Shown: one piece after another, positions 43,835 to 51,369 of the stretch
How the letters are laid out: every line of letters begins with the position of its first letter
Position numbering within the stretch: the stretch's first letter is position 1
Source of the DNA: Ruminiclostridium sp.
GTDB lineage: Bacteria > Bacillota > Clostridia > Oscillospirales > Ruminococcaceae
Assembly (NCBI GenBank): GCA_017395555.1
Contig: JAFPUE010000136.1
Location: forward strand, 1-58,599
DNA length: 58,599 nt
Direction of reading: 5' to 3'
The notes under the pieces: model-generated
What the model saw: only the letters and a program-made list of their open reading frames with translations
Told to the model about the DNA's origin: nothing
The model's database searches: none
Program-made: the position numbers and the translations under genes

Positions 43835-45178
43835 ATGGCAAATGTAACGATGTCAAAGCGCGCGCTCGTAAGGATCATAACCTTTTCGCTCGCTGTCATA
43901 CTCACGCTCGCGATTTTTGCGGTAAGCTACGCCGGACGTGCCGTAAAAGCCGAAAGAGCCGTCGAAAACGGCTATATGCACGCTATTGAGGAGCTTTCCC
44001 TCGATCTTGACAACATAAAGAACAATCTGCAAAAAGGAATGTACACCAACAGCATATCCATGCTCTCCGATCTGTCGGAGAAGCTGTGCAGCGATGCCGC
44101 GGACGCGAAGAACTCGCTTTCCCGCCTGCCGGTAAAGGAGCTCGATCTCACCGAGACCTACCGCTTTCTGTCACAGGTGGGCAATTACTCGAAATCCCTC
44201 GCGGAGAAATGCGCCGAGGGCGGAAGCCTGACCTCCGAGGAGCGCAAGAATATTGCCGCTCTGCACGACTACGCGCAGAAGATCAGCGGCAGTATGTGGG
44301 ATATCGAGCAGCGCATCGGCAGCGGTGAGATCACGCTTTCCGACACGATAAACGCCGCGTCGGACATCAAGGCGGACGGGCTCGTGACCGTTACCGACGG
44401 CTTCAACGATCTCGCAACGAGCGACGAGACCTTCCCGACGCTGATATATGACGGTCCTTATTCGGATCATATAATGAACAAGTCGCCGCTCATGCTCAAA
44501 AACGAGAAAAAGATAGACGAAGCGGAAGCGCTTCGCATAGCGAAGAAGCTCGCCGACGGGAACGAGCTCCGGCTGCTGACGCAGGAGGAAGGCAAGATGC
44601 CGTCCTACGTTTTCACGGACGGAAACCGCACGATCGCGGTAACAAAGGCGGGCGGAATGTACTCGTATATGCTGTCCTCCCGCAATACCGGCAAGCAGAC
44701 CATAACGGCGAAGGAAGCCGTGATACGCGCCGAAGAATTTCTTGCGGTGCTCGGCATACGCGGGCTAACCGACTCATACTATGAGATAAGGAACGGTATC
44801 TGCGTAGTCAACCTTGCCGCCGAGCAGAACGGGATAACGATGTACACCGATCTGATAAAGGTAGGCGTCGCCCTTGACAACGGCGAGGTGCTGTCATTCG
44901 ATATGCGCGGCTATCTCACGAACCACACTATACGCGAGCTCCCGCCGCCCAAAATATCCGGCGAATACGCAAAAACTCTCGTTTCCGGCAGCCTTGACCC
45001 CATATCATCCAAGCTCTGCGTTATCCCCTCCGGCGGCAAAAACGAGATATTCTGCTACGAGGTGCGCTGCACCGGCTCCGAGGGCGAAAATATCCTCGTC
45101 TATCTCAACGCCGTCACCGGCCGTGAAGAACAGATCTTAATATTAAAGATAGGCAGCGGCGGCGTGCTGACAGTATGA
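43835..45178 (+). CDS. ypeB: Germination protein YpeB
   Basis: 447 aa, the usual length. One N-terminal membrane helix (IITFSLAVILTLAIFAVSYAG), then the YpeB helical region (ENGYMHAIEELSLDLDNIKNNLQKGMY) and PepSY-like repeats in the second half (KEAVIRAEEFLAVLGIRGL). YpeB stabilises and inhibits the spore cortex-lytic enzyme SleB. No sleB gene is next to it, although sleB-ypeB pairing is usual. AAAGGAT precedes the ATG. The promoter may come from the palindrome just upstream; a sporulation sigma motif is not clear to me. Confidence 0.9.
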   Translation: MANVTMSKRALVRIITFSLAVILTLAIFAVSYAGRAVKAERAVENGYMHAIEELSLDLDNIKNNLQKGMYTNSISMLSDLSEKLCSDAADAKNSLSRLPVKELDLTETYRFLSQVGNYSKSLAEKCAEGGSLTSEERKNIAALHDYAQKISGSMWDIEQRIGSGEITLSDTINAASDIKADGLVTVTDGFNDLATSDETFPTLIYDGPYSDHIMNKSPLMLKNEKKIDEAEALRIAKKLADGNELRLLTQEEGKMPSYVFTDGNRTIAVTKAGGMYSYMLSSRNTGKQTITAKEAVIRAEEFLAVLGIRGLTDSYYEIRNGICVVNLAAEQNGITMYTDLIKVGVALDNGEVLSFDMRGYLTNHTIRELPPPKISGEYAKTLVSGSLDPISSKLCVIPSGGKNEIFCYEVRCTGSEGENILVYLNAVTGREEQILILKIGSGGVLTV

Positions 45179-45199
45179 GAGTCTTGTGCTGCCTGCGCT

Positions 45200-45350
45200 G
45201 ACGCGCGTCTTCGCAGACGGCGCCGGGGCTGCGCGCCCCCGTCCCGCGCAAGGGCAGAGTCTGTCGGTCAGCCCCTCTGCCGTTTTCGCAAGCGAAAACA
45301 TCACCTCCCCGTGTTCGGGGAGACACCCTTGACCCAAATGCCGTAATACG
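45200..45350. repeat. Dispersed repeat module (inverted to 51239-51345)
   Basis: It contains TCTGTCGGTCAGCCCCTCTG, TTTTCGCAAGCGAAAA, the CCCCGTGTTCGGGG palindrome and GACACCCTTGACCC, the exact inverse of 51255-51345. It lies just after ypeB. The 863 bp between ypeB and the phosphoglucomutase gene hold this repeat, the small RNA candidate and three partial terminator copies; no protein gene is seen. Confidence 0.8.
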
Positions 45351-45418
45351 GAAATTAAAAAGACAGCAAACCATTCGTCTTTTCGGCAAATTACAAATTG
45401 TAATCAATTCCCCGGAAA

Positions 45419-45451
45419 TTGTAACCGGATAGTAACCGCATTGTAACCGGT
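45419..45451 (+). promoter_or_regulatory. Three tandem 11-bp direct repeats
   Basis: TTGTAACCGGA, TAGTAACCGCA and TTGTAACCGGT lie end to end at 45419, 45430 and 45441, one helical turn apart, 7 bp before the -35 box at 45458. This geometry is that of binding sites for OmpR/PhoB-type response regulators (inference). Confidence 0.6.
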
Positions 45452-45457
45452 TTGTTG

Positions 45458-45486
45458 TTGTATTCTGTAAAAAAACGTGATATAAT
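45458..45486 (+). promoter_or_regulatory. Promoter of the small RNA candidate
   Basis: TTGTAT (45458-45463), 17-bp spacer, TATAAT (45481-45486). The weak -35 box and operator repeats suggest activation. Confidence 0.65.
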
Positions 45487-45492
45487 ACAGAC

Positions 45493-45758
45493 AGAAAGAG
45501 GGAAACAGAGAAAGAAAAACAGAAGTAAACAGCGGAGCAGACGGCTTGACCGAATTAATATAAAAACGTATGTCTGTCAATGTCCTCCTTACTGCCGGAA
45601 CAACACACCGGCAGACCAAATGCCATTTTGTCATTACCACGGTGCCCTCCCTTGTACGGTCACGCCGCCTCCCGCTTTATATAAACAGCGATAATATATA
45701 CCCTCCTTACCCCTTTCGTATGACCGCAGCCCCGGCACAACGGCTGCGGTCTTTTTTT
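45493..45758 (+). ncRNA. Candidate C-rich small RNA, ~270 nt
   Basis: It runs from the predicted start to a strong terminator. No credible protein frame with ribosome site is present. The first 60 nt are purine-rich. The rest holds four CCUCC-type motifs (near 45583, 45647, 45668 and 45703) that could pair with ribosome-binding sites, and a CTGCCGG/CCGGCAG hairpin at 45591-45613. ACAGAC near the 5' end can pair with GTCTGT near 45571. I do not recognise a known RNA family. The downstream gene has its own promoter, so this is a separate unit. Confidence 0.55.
45722..45758 (+). terminator. Strong terminator of the small RNA candidate
   Basis: GACCGCAGCC (45722-45731) pairs with GGCTGCGGTC (45742-45751), then seven T. 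The 3' arm plus T run, CTGCGGTCTTTTTTT, recurs at about 45770 and 45866 without a 5' arm beside it. Confidence 0.9.
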
Positions 45759-45916
45759 GCTTCGGCACCTGCGGTCTTTTTTTTGCAATTCTCTGCGTTT
45801 CCCACAAGGCGTTCCCATTGATGTGACTTTGAAATACTGCTGTCGCCCGTGCCGGCTTCGGCACCTGCGGTCTTTTTTTGCGGTTCGGCACCTGCAATAA
45901 AAATTTGATATGAATA

Positions 45917-45945
45917 TTGCAATTTTCTGTTGGTTATGATATAAT
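45917..45945 (+). promoter_or_regulatory. Promoter of phosphoglucomutase
   Basis: TTGCAA (45917-45922), 17-bp spacer, TATAAT (45940-45945). The leader to the ATG is about 90 nt. Confidence 0.75.
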
Positions 45946-46041
45946 AGAAATGATTGGTAAGCAAATGCTTATTTTGCAGGTGTACCGGCAGAAAAGTTCC
46001 GGTATGCTGTGCCGGTACCGCCCGGCGGAAAGGACAATACT

Positions 46042-47760
46042 ATGGACATAAATGCACTTTATCAGCTCTGGCTCGAAAAAGCAGTAAAAGACCCGGATCT
46101 TAAAAAAGAACTCGAATCCGTAAAGGGCAACACGGAAGAGATAAACGACAGATTCTACCGTGAGCTCGAATTCGGCACCGGCGGTCTGCGAGGCGTTATC
46201 GGTGCGGGAACCAACCGCATGAACTATTACACCGTGTGCAAGGCTACACAGGGACTTGCTTCCTATCTTATGAAGATAAAGCCCGAGGGCGCTTCCGTTG
46301 CCGTGTCCTACGACAGCCGCATAAAGTCGTCTTATTTCGCCGAGTCCGTTGCGGGCGTTCTCTCCGCAAACGGCATACAGGTATTCATCTACAACGAGCT
46401 TATGCCTACACCTATGCTCTCGTGGGCAGTAAGATATCATAAATGCGACGCGGGCGTTATGGTAACGGCTTCGCACAACCCCGCAAAGTACAACGGCTAC
46501 AAGGTTTACGGTCCCGACGGCTGTCAGCTCACTATCGACGCGGCAAATGCTGTTCTTGACGAGATCAACAAGACCGACGTATTCGAGGGTATCAAGGCTA
46601 TTTCCTTCGAGGAAGGCAAAAAGAGCGGTCTTATAAAGTATATCGACGACAAGTGCATCGACGATTATATGGCAGAGGTCAGAAAGCAGTCCATTCACCC
46701 CGAGGTATGCGCGGGCGCTGGTCTGAAGGTTGTATATACTCCCCTTAACGGAACCGGCAACAAGCCCGTTCGCCGTATCCTGAAAGAGATCGGAATAAAG
46801 GAAGTCGTTGTCGTTCCGGAGCAGGAAAATCCCGACGGCAACTTCACCACCTGCCCGTATCCGAACCCCGAATTCAAAGAGGCTCTGCAGAAGGGACTTG
46901 AGCTTTGCCGCAAGGAAAAGCCCGATCTCCTGCTCGCAACCGATCCCGACGCTGACCGTGTCGGTATCGCGGTGCCGGACGGCGATGATTACGCGCTGTT
47001 CACGGGCAACGAGGTAGGCTCGCTGCTTCTTGAATATGTTGCACGCGAGAGAAAAGCTCTCGGCACACTGCCCAAGGATCCCGTAGCGGTAAAGACAATA
47101 GTTACCACGGAGCTCACACGCGCTATCGCGAAGAAATACGGCATAGAGCTTATCGAAGTTCTCACCGGCTTCAAATTTATCGGCGAGCAGATAGGCTTCC
47201 TCGAAAAGAAGGGCGAAACAGACCGCTATATCTTCGGCTTTGAGGAGAGCTACGGCTATCTTGCGGGCGGATATGTACGCGACAAGGACGCTGTTGTTGC
47301 ATCAATGCTGATCTGCGAAATGGCTGCGTTCTACCGCGCACAGGGAATTTCTCTGATCGAAGCGAGAAAGAGAATGTACGAGGAGTACGGCTGCTACTGC
47401 AATAAGCTCGACAACTTCGCATTTGAAGGTGCCAGCGGAATGGCGAAGATGCAGGAGATAATGACAAGCATTCGCACGAACGTTCCGAAGGATATCGCGG
47501 GAACAAAGGTTGTTGCGTTTGCGGACTATGAGGCAAGTGAAAAGACCGATGTTGCTACCGGCGAAAAGACGAAGATAGATCTGCCGAAGTCCAACGTTAT
47601 CACGCTGTATCTTGACGGCGGCGCAAGCCTTATTATCCGTCCGTCCGGCACGGAGCCCAAGATCAAGATCTACTACACCACTATCGGCAAGACCAATGAA
47701 GAAGCCGCCGCTATTCAGGCAAAGTACGCAGAAGCGTTTACAAAATTAGTAAAAGGCTAA
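46042..47760 (+). CDS. pgcA: Alpha-phosphoglucomutase (phospho-sugar mutase)
   Basis: 572 aa, the length of PgcA-type enzymes. It interconverts glucose-1-phosphate and glucose-6-phosphate. FGTGGLRGVIGAGTNRMN at the start, the catalytic phosphoserine Ser144 in TASHNPAKYNGYK, the metal loop DPDADRVG, the sugar loop GFEESYGYL and the phosphate loop RPSGTEPKIK are all visible. The ATG at 46042 has an AAAGGA site; an ATG at 46009 does not. It would take glucose-1-phosphate from cellobiose phosphorylase. The small membrane gene follows after 31 bp. Confidence 0.94.
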   Translation: MDINALYQLWLEKAVKDPDLKKELESVKGNTEEINDRFYRELEFGTGGLRGVIGAGTNRMNYYTVCKATQGLASYLMKIKPEGASVAVSYDSRIKSSYFAESVAGVLSANGIQVFIYNELMPTPMLSWAVRYHKCDAGVMVTASHNPAKYNGYKVYGPDGCQLTIDAANAVLDEINKTDVFEGIKAISFEEGKKSGLIKYIDDKCIDDYMAEVRKQSIHPEVCAGAGLKVVYTPLNGTGNKPVRRILKEIGIKEVVVVPEQENPDGNFTTCPYPNPEFKEALQKGLELCRKEKPDLLLATDPDADRVGIAVPDGDDYALFTGNEVGSLLLEYVARERKALGTLPKDPVAVKTIVTTELTRAIAKKYGIELIEVLTGFKFIGEQIGFLEKKGETDRYIFGFEESYGYLAGGYVRDKDAVVASMLICEMAAFYRAQGISLIEARKRMYEEYGCYCNKLDNFAFEGASGMAKMQEIMTSIRTNVPKDIAGTKVVAFADYEASEKTDVATGEKTKIDLPKSNVITLYLDGGASLIIRPSGTEPKIKIYYTTIGKTNEEAAAIQAKYAEAFTKLVKG

Positions 47761-47791
47761 AATGAGATAAAGCAGCGGAAAAGAGGACAAT

Positions 47792-48064
47792 ATGGCAGGC
47801 TTCGGAATATCAATGTTAGGAATGACAGCCGCAGCGGCAGTCCAATTCTTTATACCTTTGTGTGTACTTGCGGCAATAGGCTCGACGGGGCTTTTCCTGC
47901 TTCCGGCAGCGCTTATACGCAGAGCTAACGCAAAGCGTGAAGGACGGGTCATACCGAATAAAATGTATGTAACGAGTCTTATATTTACTGCCTTGCCGCA
48001 GGCGGTGATAACTGTTTTCCTGTGGGTCTATGCAATTTTCCTGCTTAATCAATATACCGTCTGA
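47792..48064 (+). CDS. Small two-helix membrane protein
   Basis: 90 aa with membrane helices near residues 15-42 and 63-86 and a basic loop (RRANAKREGR) between. A GAGGA site precedes the ATG. I do not recognise a family. It follows the mutase gene closely and ends at a terminator, so both are likely on one transcript. Confidence 0.7.
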   Translation: MAGFGISMLGMTAAAAVQFFIPLCVLAAIGSTGLFLLPAALIRRANAKREGRVIPNKMYVTSLIFTALPQAVITVFLWVYAIFLLNQYTV

Positions 48065-48069
48065 AATAC

Positions 48070-48118
48070 AATAAAAACTGCTTGTTGCTGATTAACAACA
48101 AGCAGTTTTTGTTATTTT
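48070..48118. terminator. Terminator after the small membrane gene
   Basis: AAAAACTGCTTGTTG pairs with CAACAAGCAGTTTTT-like sequence around a short loop; T runs face both ways, so it also serves the convergent GH74 gene. The right flank TTGTTATTTTTGAA matches other members of the repeat family. Confidence 0.8.
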
Positions 48119-48130
48119 TGAAGTGAGTTC

Positions 48131-48270
48131 CTGATCTCCGTGGTACGGTCATCGGGTCCGGCGTCACGTCGGCGCGATCCGGCTGCGTAAGTCATCACCG
48201 TCCGGCAATGCAGGAAACATTGGTAGTGGTAACCAAAAGTGCGCAAGGATGCGCGCATACAAACGTGACC
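48131..48270. repeat. Dispersed repeat module (inverted to 5858-5969)
   Basis: It contains CTCCGTGGTACGGTCAT, GGCAATGCAGGAAACATTGG and GCGCAAGGATGCGCGCATAC, all matched in inverse order at 5858-5969. It lies between convergent genes. Confidence 0.8.
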
Positions 48271-48312
48271 ACAAAAGGACGAAGGCGCGTCAGCGCTTTA
48301 GCACAGATTCTC

Positions 48313-50562
48313 TTACCCCTTGAGCCGGCCCATGATGATACCACGCCCGTTGGTGCCGAAGTAGATCTGACCGTAGGTGCGCAGGTCTGCGGCGAGAGAG
48401 CCGCCGGTCACGCCGAACTGGTGGTTATCGTCGTTAATGCGTTCCCATGTGTCGCCGCTGTCGAGCGAGCGCCACACTCCGTAGGTGTCGTCGTTCGTGC
48501 CGAGCGCGTACAGCGTCATCGGGCTGTTTTCGTCCTTTGCCGCGCCTATGGCGAACGCCTTTGCCGCCTGTATGTTCTTTCGTTCGAGAGTTCCTTTTCC
48601 GTAGTCGCGAAGCAGGTAAACGCCGCCCATTGCGGTGTTGAGCCATACATCGCCCTCTTTTTCGGGGCTCGCTGTGGGTATGCAGCCGTCGGGTATGAAC
48701 TGATCGACAGATTTGAACGTTGTTCCGCCGTCGGTGGTTATATAAAGTCCCGTTCCCGTGTAAACGTAGAGAATATCCTCGTTGAAGCAGTCGGCTGCAA
48801 TTTTCGGTGCCGCAAACGCTTTTTCAAAGCGCTCCCATGTCGCGCCGTCGTCCTTGGTGTAGTATATCGCCGCTGCGGACGAGTTCGTCCAGTAGATTAT
48901 ATTGCCGTTGCAGCTCACCTCGACTGTGCCGCAGTCGCCGCCGACTTCCTTCGGCTTGCGCACGTCCTTCCATGTCTCGCCGCCGTCTCGCGTTATCGAG
49001 ATCGGACAGTTGCCCTCGCCCGTTCTTGCCGCAACCTCGGGTGCGTTGTACGCGCAGGCTATGCTGAGCGTCTTGGTCATGGAGCCGTTGCCGTTCATGT
49101 GGCTCGGCGCTTTGTCAACATCACGGTGCGTGAAGCCGTCGATATCCCACATTCCCGAGTACAGTCTGATCTCGTCGGAGTTTGCCGCTTTTACGACATT
49201 AACCGCGGTCTCTTCAAGCCCCTCGCACTTTACCTCGACATTTATCGTCTCCTTGCCCCAATCGGTAAGGTTCGTCGTGTGGAATACAGTCGCGCCCGTT
49301 CCGTACATTATCTCGTTGCTGTCGAACGGGTTTATCTCGATATCTCCGATCATCCAGCCGAGCATTGCGTTTCCGCGTCCCCAGTCGAGCCACGGTGCCG
49401 CGGAATAGTCGAGTTTGAACAGGCGGTCTGTGTCGTCCGAGCCGCCGAAGATGCCCTCCCACGTCGCGCCGCCGTCCGTCGAGCGGAAGATGTTGTCGTC
49501 CTCGTTCGCCGAGTATCTGCCCATGGTGCTGACATACAGCGTATCCGCATCATTCGGGTCTATCGCGATATCTCCCCAGCCGTGTCCGGTGTCGTCCGGC
49601 GTGATGTCCGTCCATTCGCCCGTCTTGGAGTTGTACTTTCTTATTGCACCCTTTTTCGGAGTGTAGGGGTTCGCTACGCCGGTAAACGCGAAGTAAACAT
49701 AGTCGCCGCTGACATAGATGTGCGAAGCGAGGAAGGATTTGGGCGCACCTTCAAGCTCCTGCCATGTCTCGCCCGCGTCGTGCGACACATACATCACTCT
49801 GTCGCCCGTGCCGACATATATCGTCTTACAAGGCTCGCCGTCCGAGGACGAAGCCGGGTCAAACGCTATCGCGGTAACTCCGAAGGTGTAGCCGTCCTCG
49901 GAATAGCCCTTGCCGTCCGTCGGGAAGCTCGCCACCTTCGTGAAGGATGCTCCGCTGTCACGGCTCACCCAAAGTCCGTCGTGGCGGGAACCGAGATACA
50001 GCACCGAGCTGTCGTTCGGGTCAAGCTCCAGACGGTTCGCCTGTCTGTGGGGCTCGTTGCCGCCCATGTTGAATTCAAGCGGGGTTATGCTCCAGTGATC
50101 GCCGTAGTCGTCCGAGCAGAGCACCGCGGCTTCCATATTGCTGTACATTCCCACAAGCGCATATACCTTGTTCGGGGATTTCGCGTCGGAAGCCACACCC
50201 TCAATGCCGTAGAAGCTGTAACGGTCATTGCCGAACATATCAGTGAGCGGCTTCCACTTGCCGCCGGTGTTTTTGTCCATGCGGTAAAGTCCGCCGATAT
50301 CGGTCTTGGCATACACAAGACCCTCTTCGCCCTTGCCATAGATTATTCCGGTGGTATATCCGCCGCCGACTATCTGAACATTGCCCCATTCGTACTCGGC
50401 GGCCGCTCCGGTAAGAGCCGGCTCCTGCGCAGGTTCCGTCTGCGCGGCTTCGGTATTTTCGGCGCTCGTTGTATCGGCGGGTGTGTCGGTGCCGGTATTT
50501 CCGCCGCAGCCGGATATGATCATTGCCGCGGCAAGCAGCGGCGCCAGCGATCTTTTCTTCAT
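48313..50562 (-). CDS. GH74 family xyloglucanase/beta-glucanase lipoprotein
   Basis: 749 aa. Lipoprotein signal with lipobox ISGC (Cys19) and a Thr/Ala/Glu linker. The GH74 start is clear: YEWGNVQIVGGGYTTGIIYGKGEEGLVYAKTDIGGLYRMD, with Asp of KTDIGG at the place of a catalytic acid. Many BNR-type repeats (SRDSGASFTKV, SHDAGETWQEL, STDGGATWEGI, TRDGGETWKDV, TKDDGATWERF) form the two seven-bladed propellers. It would cut xyloglucan or related beta-1,4-glucans at the cell surface. The second catalytic Asp is probably near GDCGTVEV but I cannot fix it. It follows the ThyX-like gene by 12 bp. Confidence 0.88.
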   Translation of the reverse strand: MKKRSLAPLLAAAMIISGCGGNTGTDTPADTTSAENTEAAQTEPAQEPALTGAAAEYEWGNVQIVGGGYTTGIIYGKGEEGLVYAKTDIGGLYRMDKNTGGKWKPLTDMFGNDRYSFYGIEGVASDAKSPNKVYALVGMYSNMEAAVLCSDDYGDHWSITPLEFNMGGNEPHRQANRLELDPNDSSVLYLGSRHDGLWVSRDSGASFTKVASFPTDGKGYSEDGYTFGVTAIAFDPASSSDGEPCKTIYVGTGDRVMYVSHDAGETWQELEGAPKSFLASHIYVSGDYVYFAFTGVANPYTPKKGAIRKYNSKTGEWTDITPDDTGHGWGDIAIDPNDADTLYVSTMGRYSANEDDNIFRSTDGGATWEGIFGGSDDTDRLFKLDYSAAPWLDWGRGNAMLGWMIGDIEINPFDSNEIMYGTGATVFHTTNLTDWGKETINVEVKCEGLEETAVNVVKAANSDEIRLYSGMWDIDGFTHRDVDKAPSHMNGNGSMTKTLSIACAYNAPEVAARTGEGNCPISITRDGGETWKDVRKPKEVGGDCGTVEVSCNGNIIYWTNSSAAAIYYTKDDGATWERFEKAFAAPKIAADCFNEDILYVYTGTGLYITTDGGTTFKSVDQFIPDGCIPTASPEKEGDVWLNTAMGGVYLLRDYGKGTLERKNIQAAKAFAIGAAKDENSPMTLYALGTNDDTYGVWRSLDSGDTWERINDDNHQFGVTGGSLAADLRTYGQIYFGTNGRGIIMGRLKG

Positions 50563-50574
50563 TCGCGTTCTCCT

Positions 50575-51153
50575 TTACTTTTCGGTTTCCTTTGTTTTTC
50601 CGACAATAAGCTCCTTCGCGTAGGGGAGCTTCTCGATCTCGGCGCAGAACTCGCGCCATTCAGGGAGCCGGTGGTTCTTACGCTGGGAGTAAATGGTCTT
50701 GAGCGCGCGGTAATTCGTGGTAAGGCGCGCAGTCAGCTCAAATCCGCACGGGTTGCTGTACAGCAGACGCAGATAGTCCTCGGGATCCTGCGTCTCGTTG
50801 TAGCGGTCTTTGAGCTCGTTCATTATCTCGATCATGCGCGGATCGACGTACTTGCAGTACTGCTTCGACAGATCGAATTTCGCGATACGGTGCATGGTGG
50901 ACTGGCTCGACACAAATTCGAGGAAGCGGTAACGTTCCGCCTCCGTCCACGCCTTTACGGTGAATGTGAGATCGAACGCCACGCGTATTCCGGTCATGAA
51001 CTGGTCATGACCCTCGCCCTTGCCGGACTGGGCAAGGCTTATGATACGATCGGTGATCTCGCCGTTTACCGCGCCGGTATCGACTGCCATGGGGTATTTG
51101 CTCGCTTTGAAGCATTCTTCGAGGTCATAGACTTTGATGTTTTCGAGCTTCAT
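50575..51153 (-). CDS. ThyX-like fold protein of unknown function
   Basis: 192 aa. The order of elements (GHDQFMTGIRVAFDLTFTVKAW, then RYRFLEFVSSQSTMHRIAKFDLS, then TARLTTNYRALKTIYSQRKNHRLPEWREFCAEI) resembles the flavin-dependent thymidylate synthase fold seen in many phage and Clostridia hypothetical proteins with an STMH motif. The RHRxxS motif of true ThyX is not seen, so thymidylate synthesis is doubtful. It lies 12 bp before the GH74 gene, an odd pairing. An AAGGAG site precedes the ATG. Confidence 0.55.
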   Translation of the reverse strand: MKLENIKVYDLEECFKASKYPMAVDTGAVNGEITDRIISLAQSGKGEGHDQFMTGIRVAFDLTFTVKAWTEAERYRFLEFVSSQSTMHRIAKFDLSKQYCKYVDPRMIEIMNELKDRYNETQDPEDYLRLLYSNPCGFELTARLTTNYRALKTIYSQRKNHRLPEWREFCAEIEKLPYAKELIVGKTKETEK

Positions 51154-51238
51154 TTTGTTCTCCTTCTACAAATTTCCCCCGCTGTACTGCGGGGGAATCA
51201 TGTTTGTTTTCAATCTTTTCAGAGACTTTTCAAGTTCC

Positions 51239-51345
51239 GTGTTACGGTCATTGGGTCAAGGGTGTCTCCCCGAACACGGGGAGGTGATGTTTTCGCTTGC
51301 GAAAACGGCAGAGGGGCTGACCGACAGACTTTGCCCTTGCGCGGT
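51239..51345. repeat. Dispersed repeat module (inverted to 45200-45350)
   Basis: CCGTGTTACGGTCATTGGGT, GGGTGTCTCCCC-gaacac-GGGGAGG, TTTTCGC-tt-GCGAAAA and GGGGCTGACCGACAGACT follow each other. It lies between lysC (upstream) and the ThyX-like gene. Confidence 0.8.
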
Positions 51346-51369
51346 CCAGCCGCGTAAGCTCAGACGAGC

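Noticed and set aside
45493-45758. Candidate RNA considered as RNase P, tmRNA or 6S RNA
   Set aside because: No conserved cores of these RNAs are seen (for example no GAGGAAAGUC), and the C-rich motifs do not fit.
48208-51357. A very long open frame on the plus strand, antisense to the GH74 and ThyX-like genes
   Set aside because: It is a shadow of GC-biased codons in the real genes: no ribosome site, no domain, and a composition typical of antisense frames. It ends inside the repeat module.
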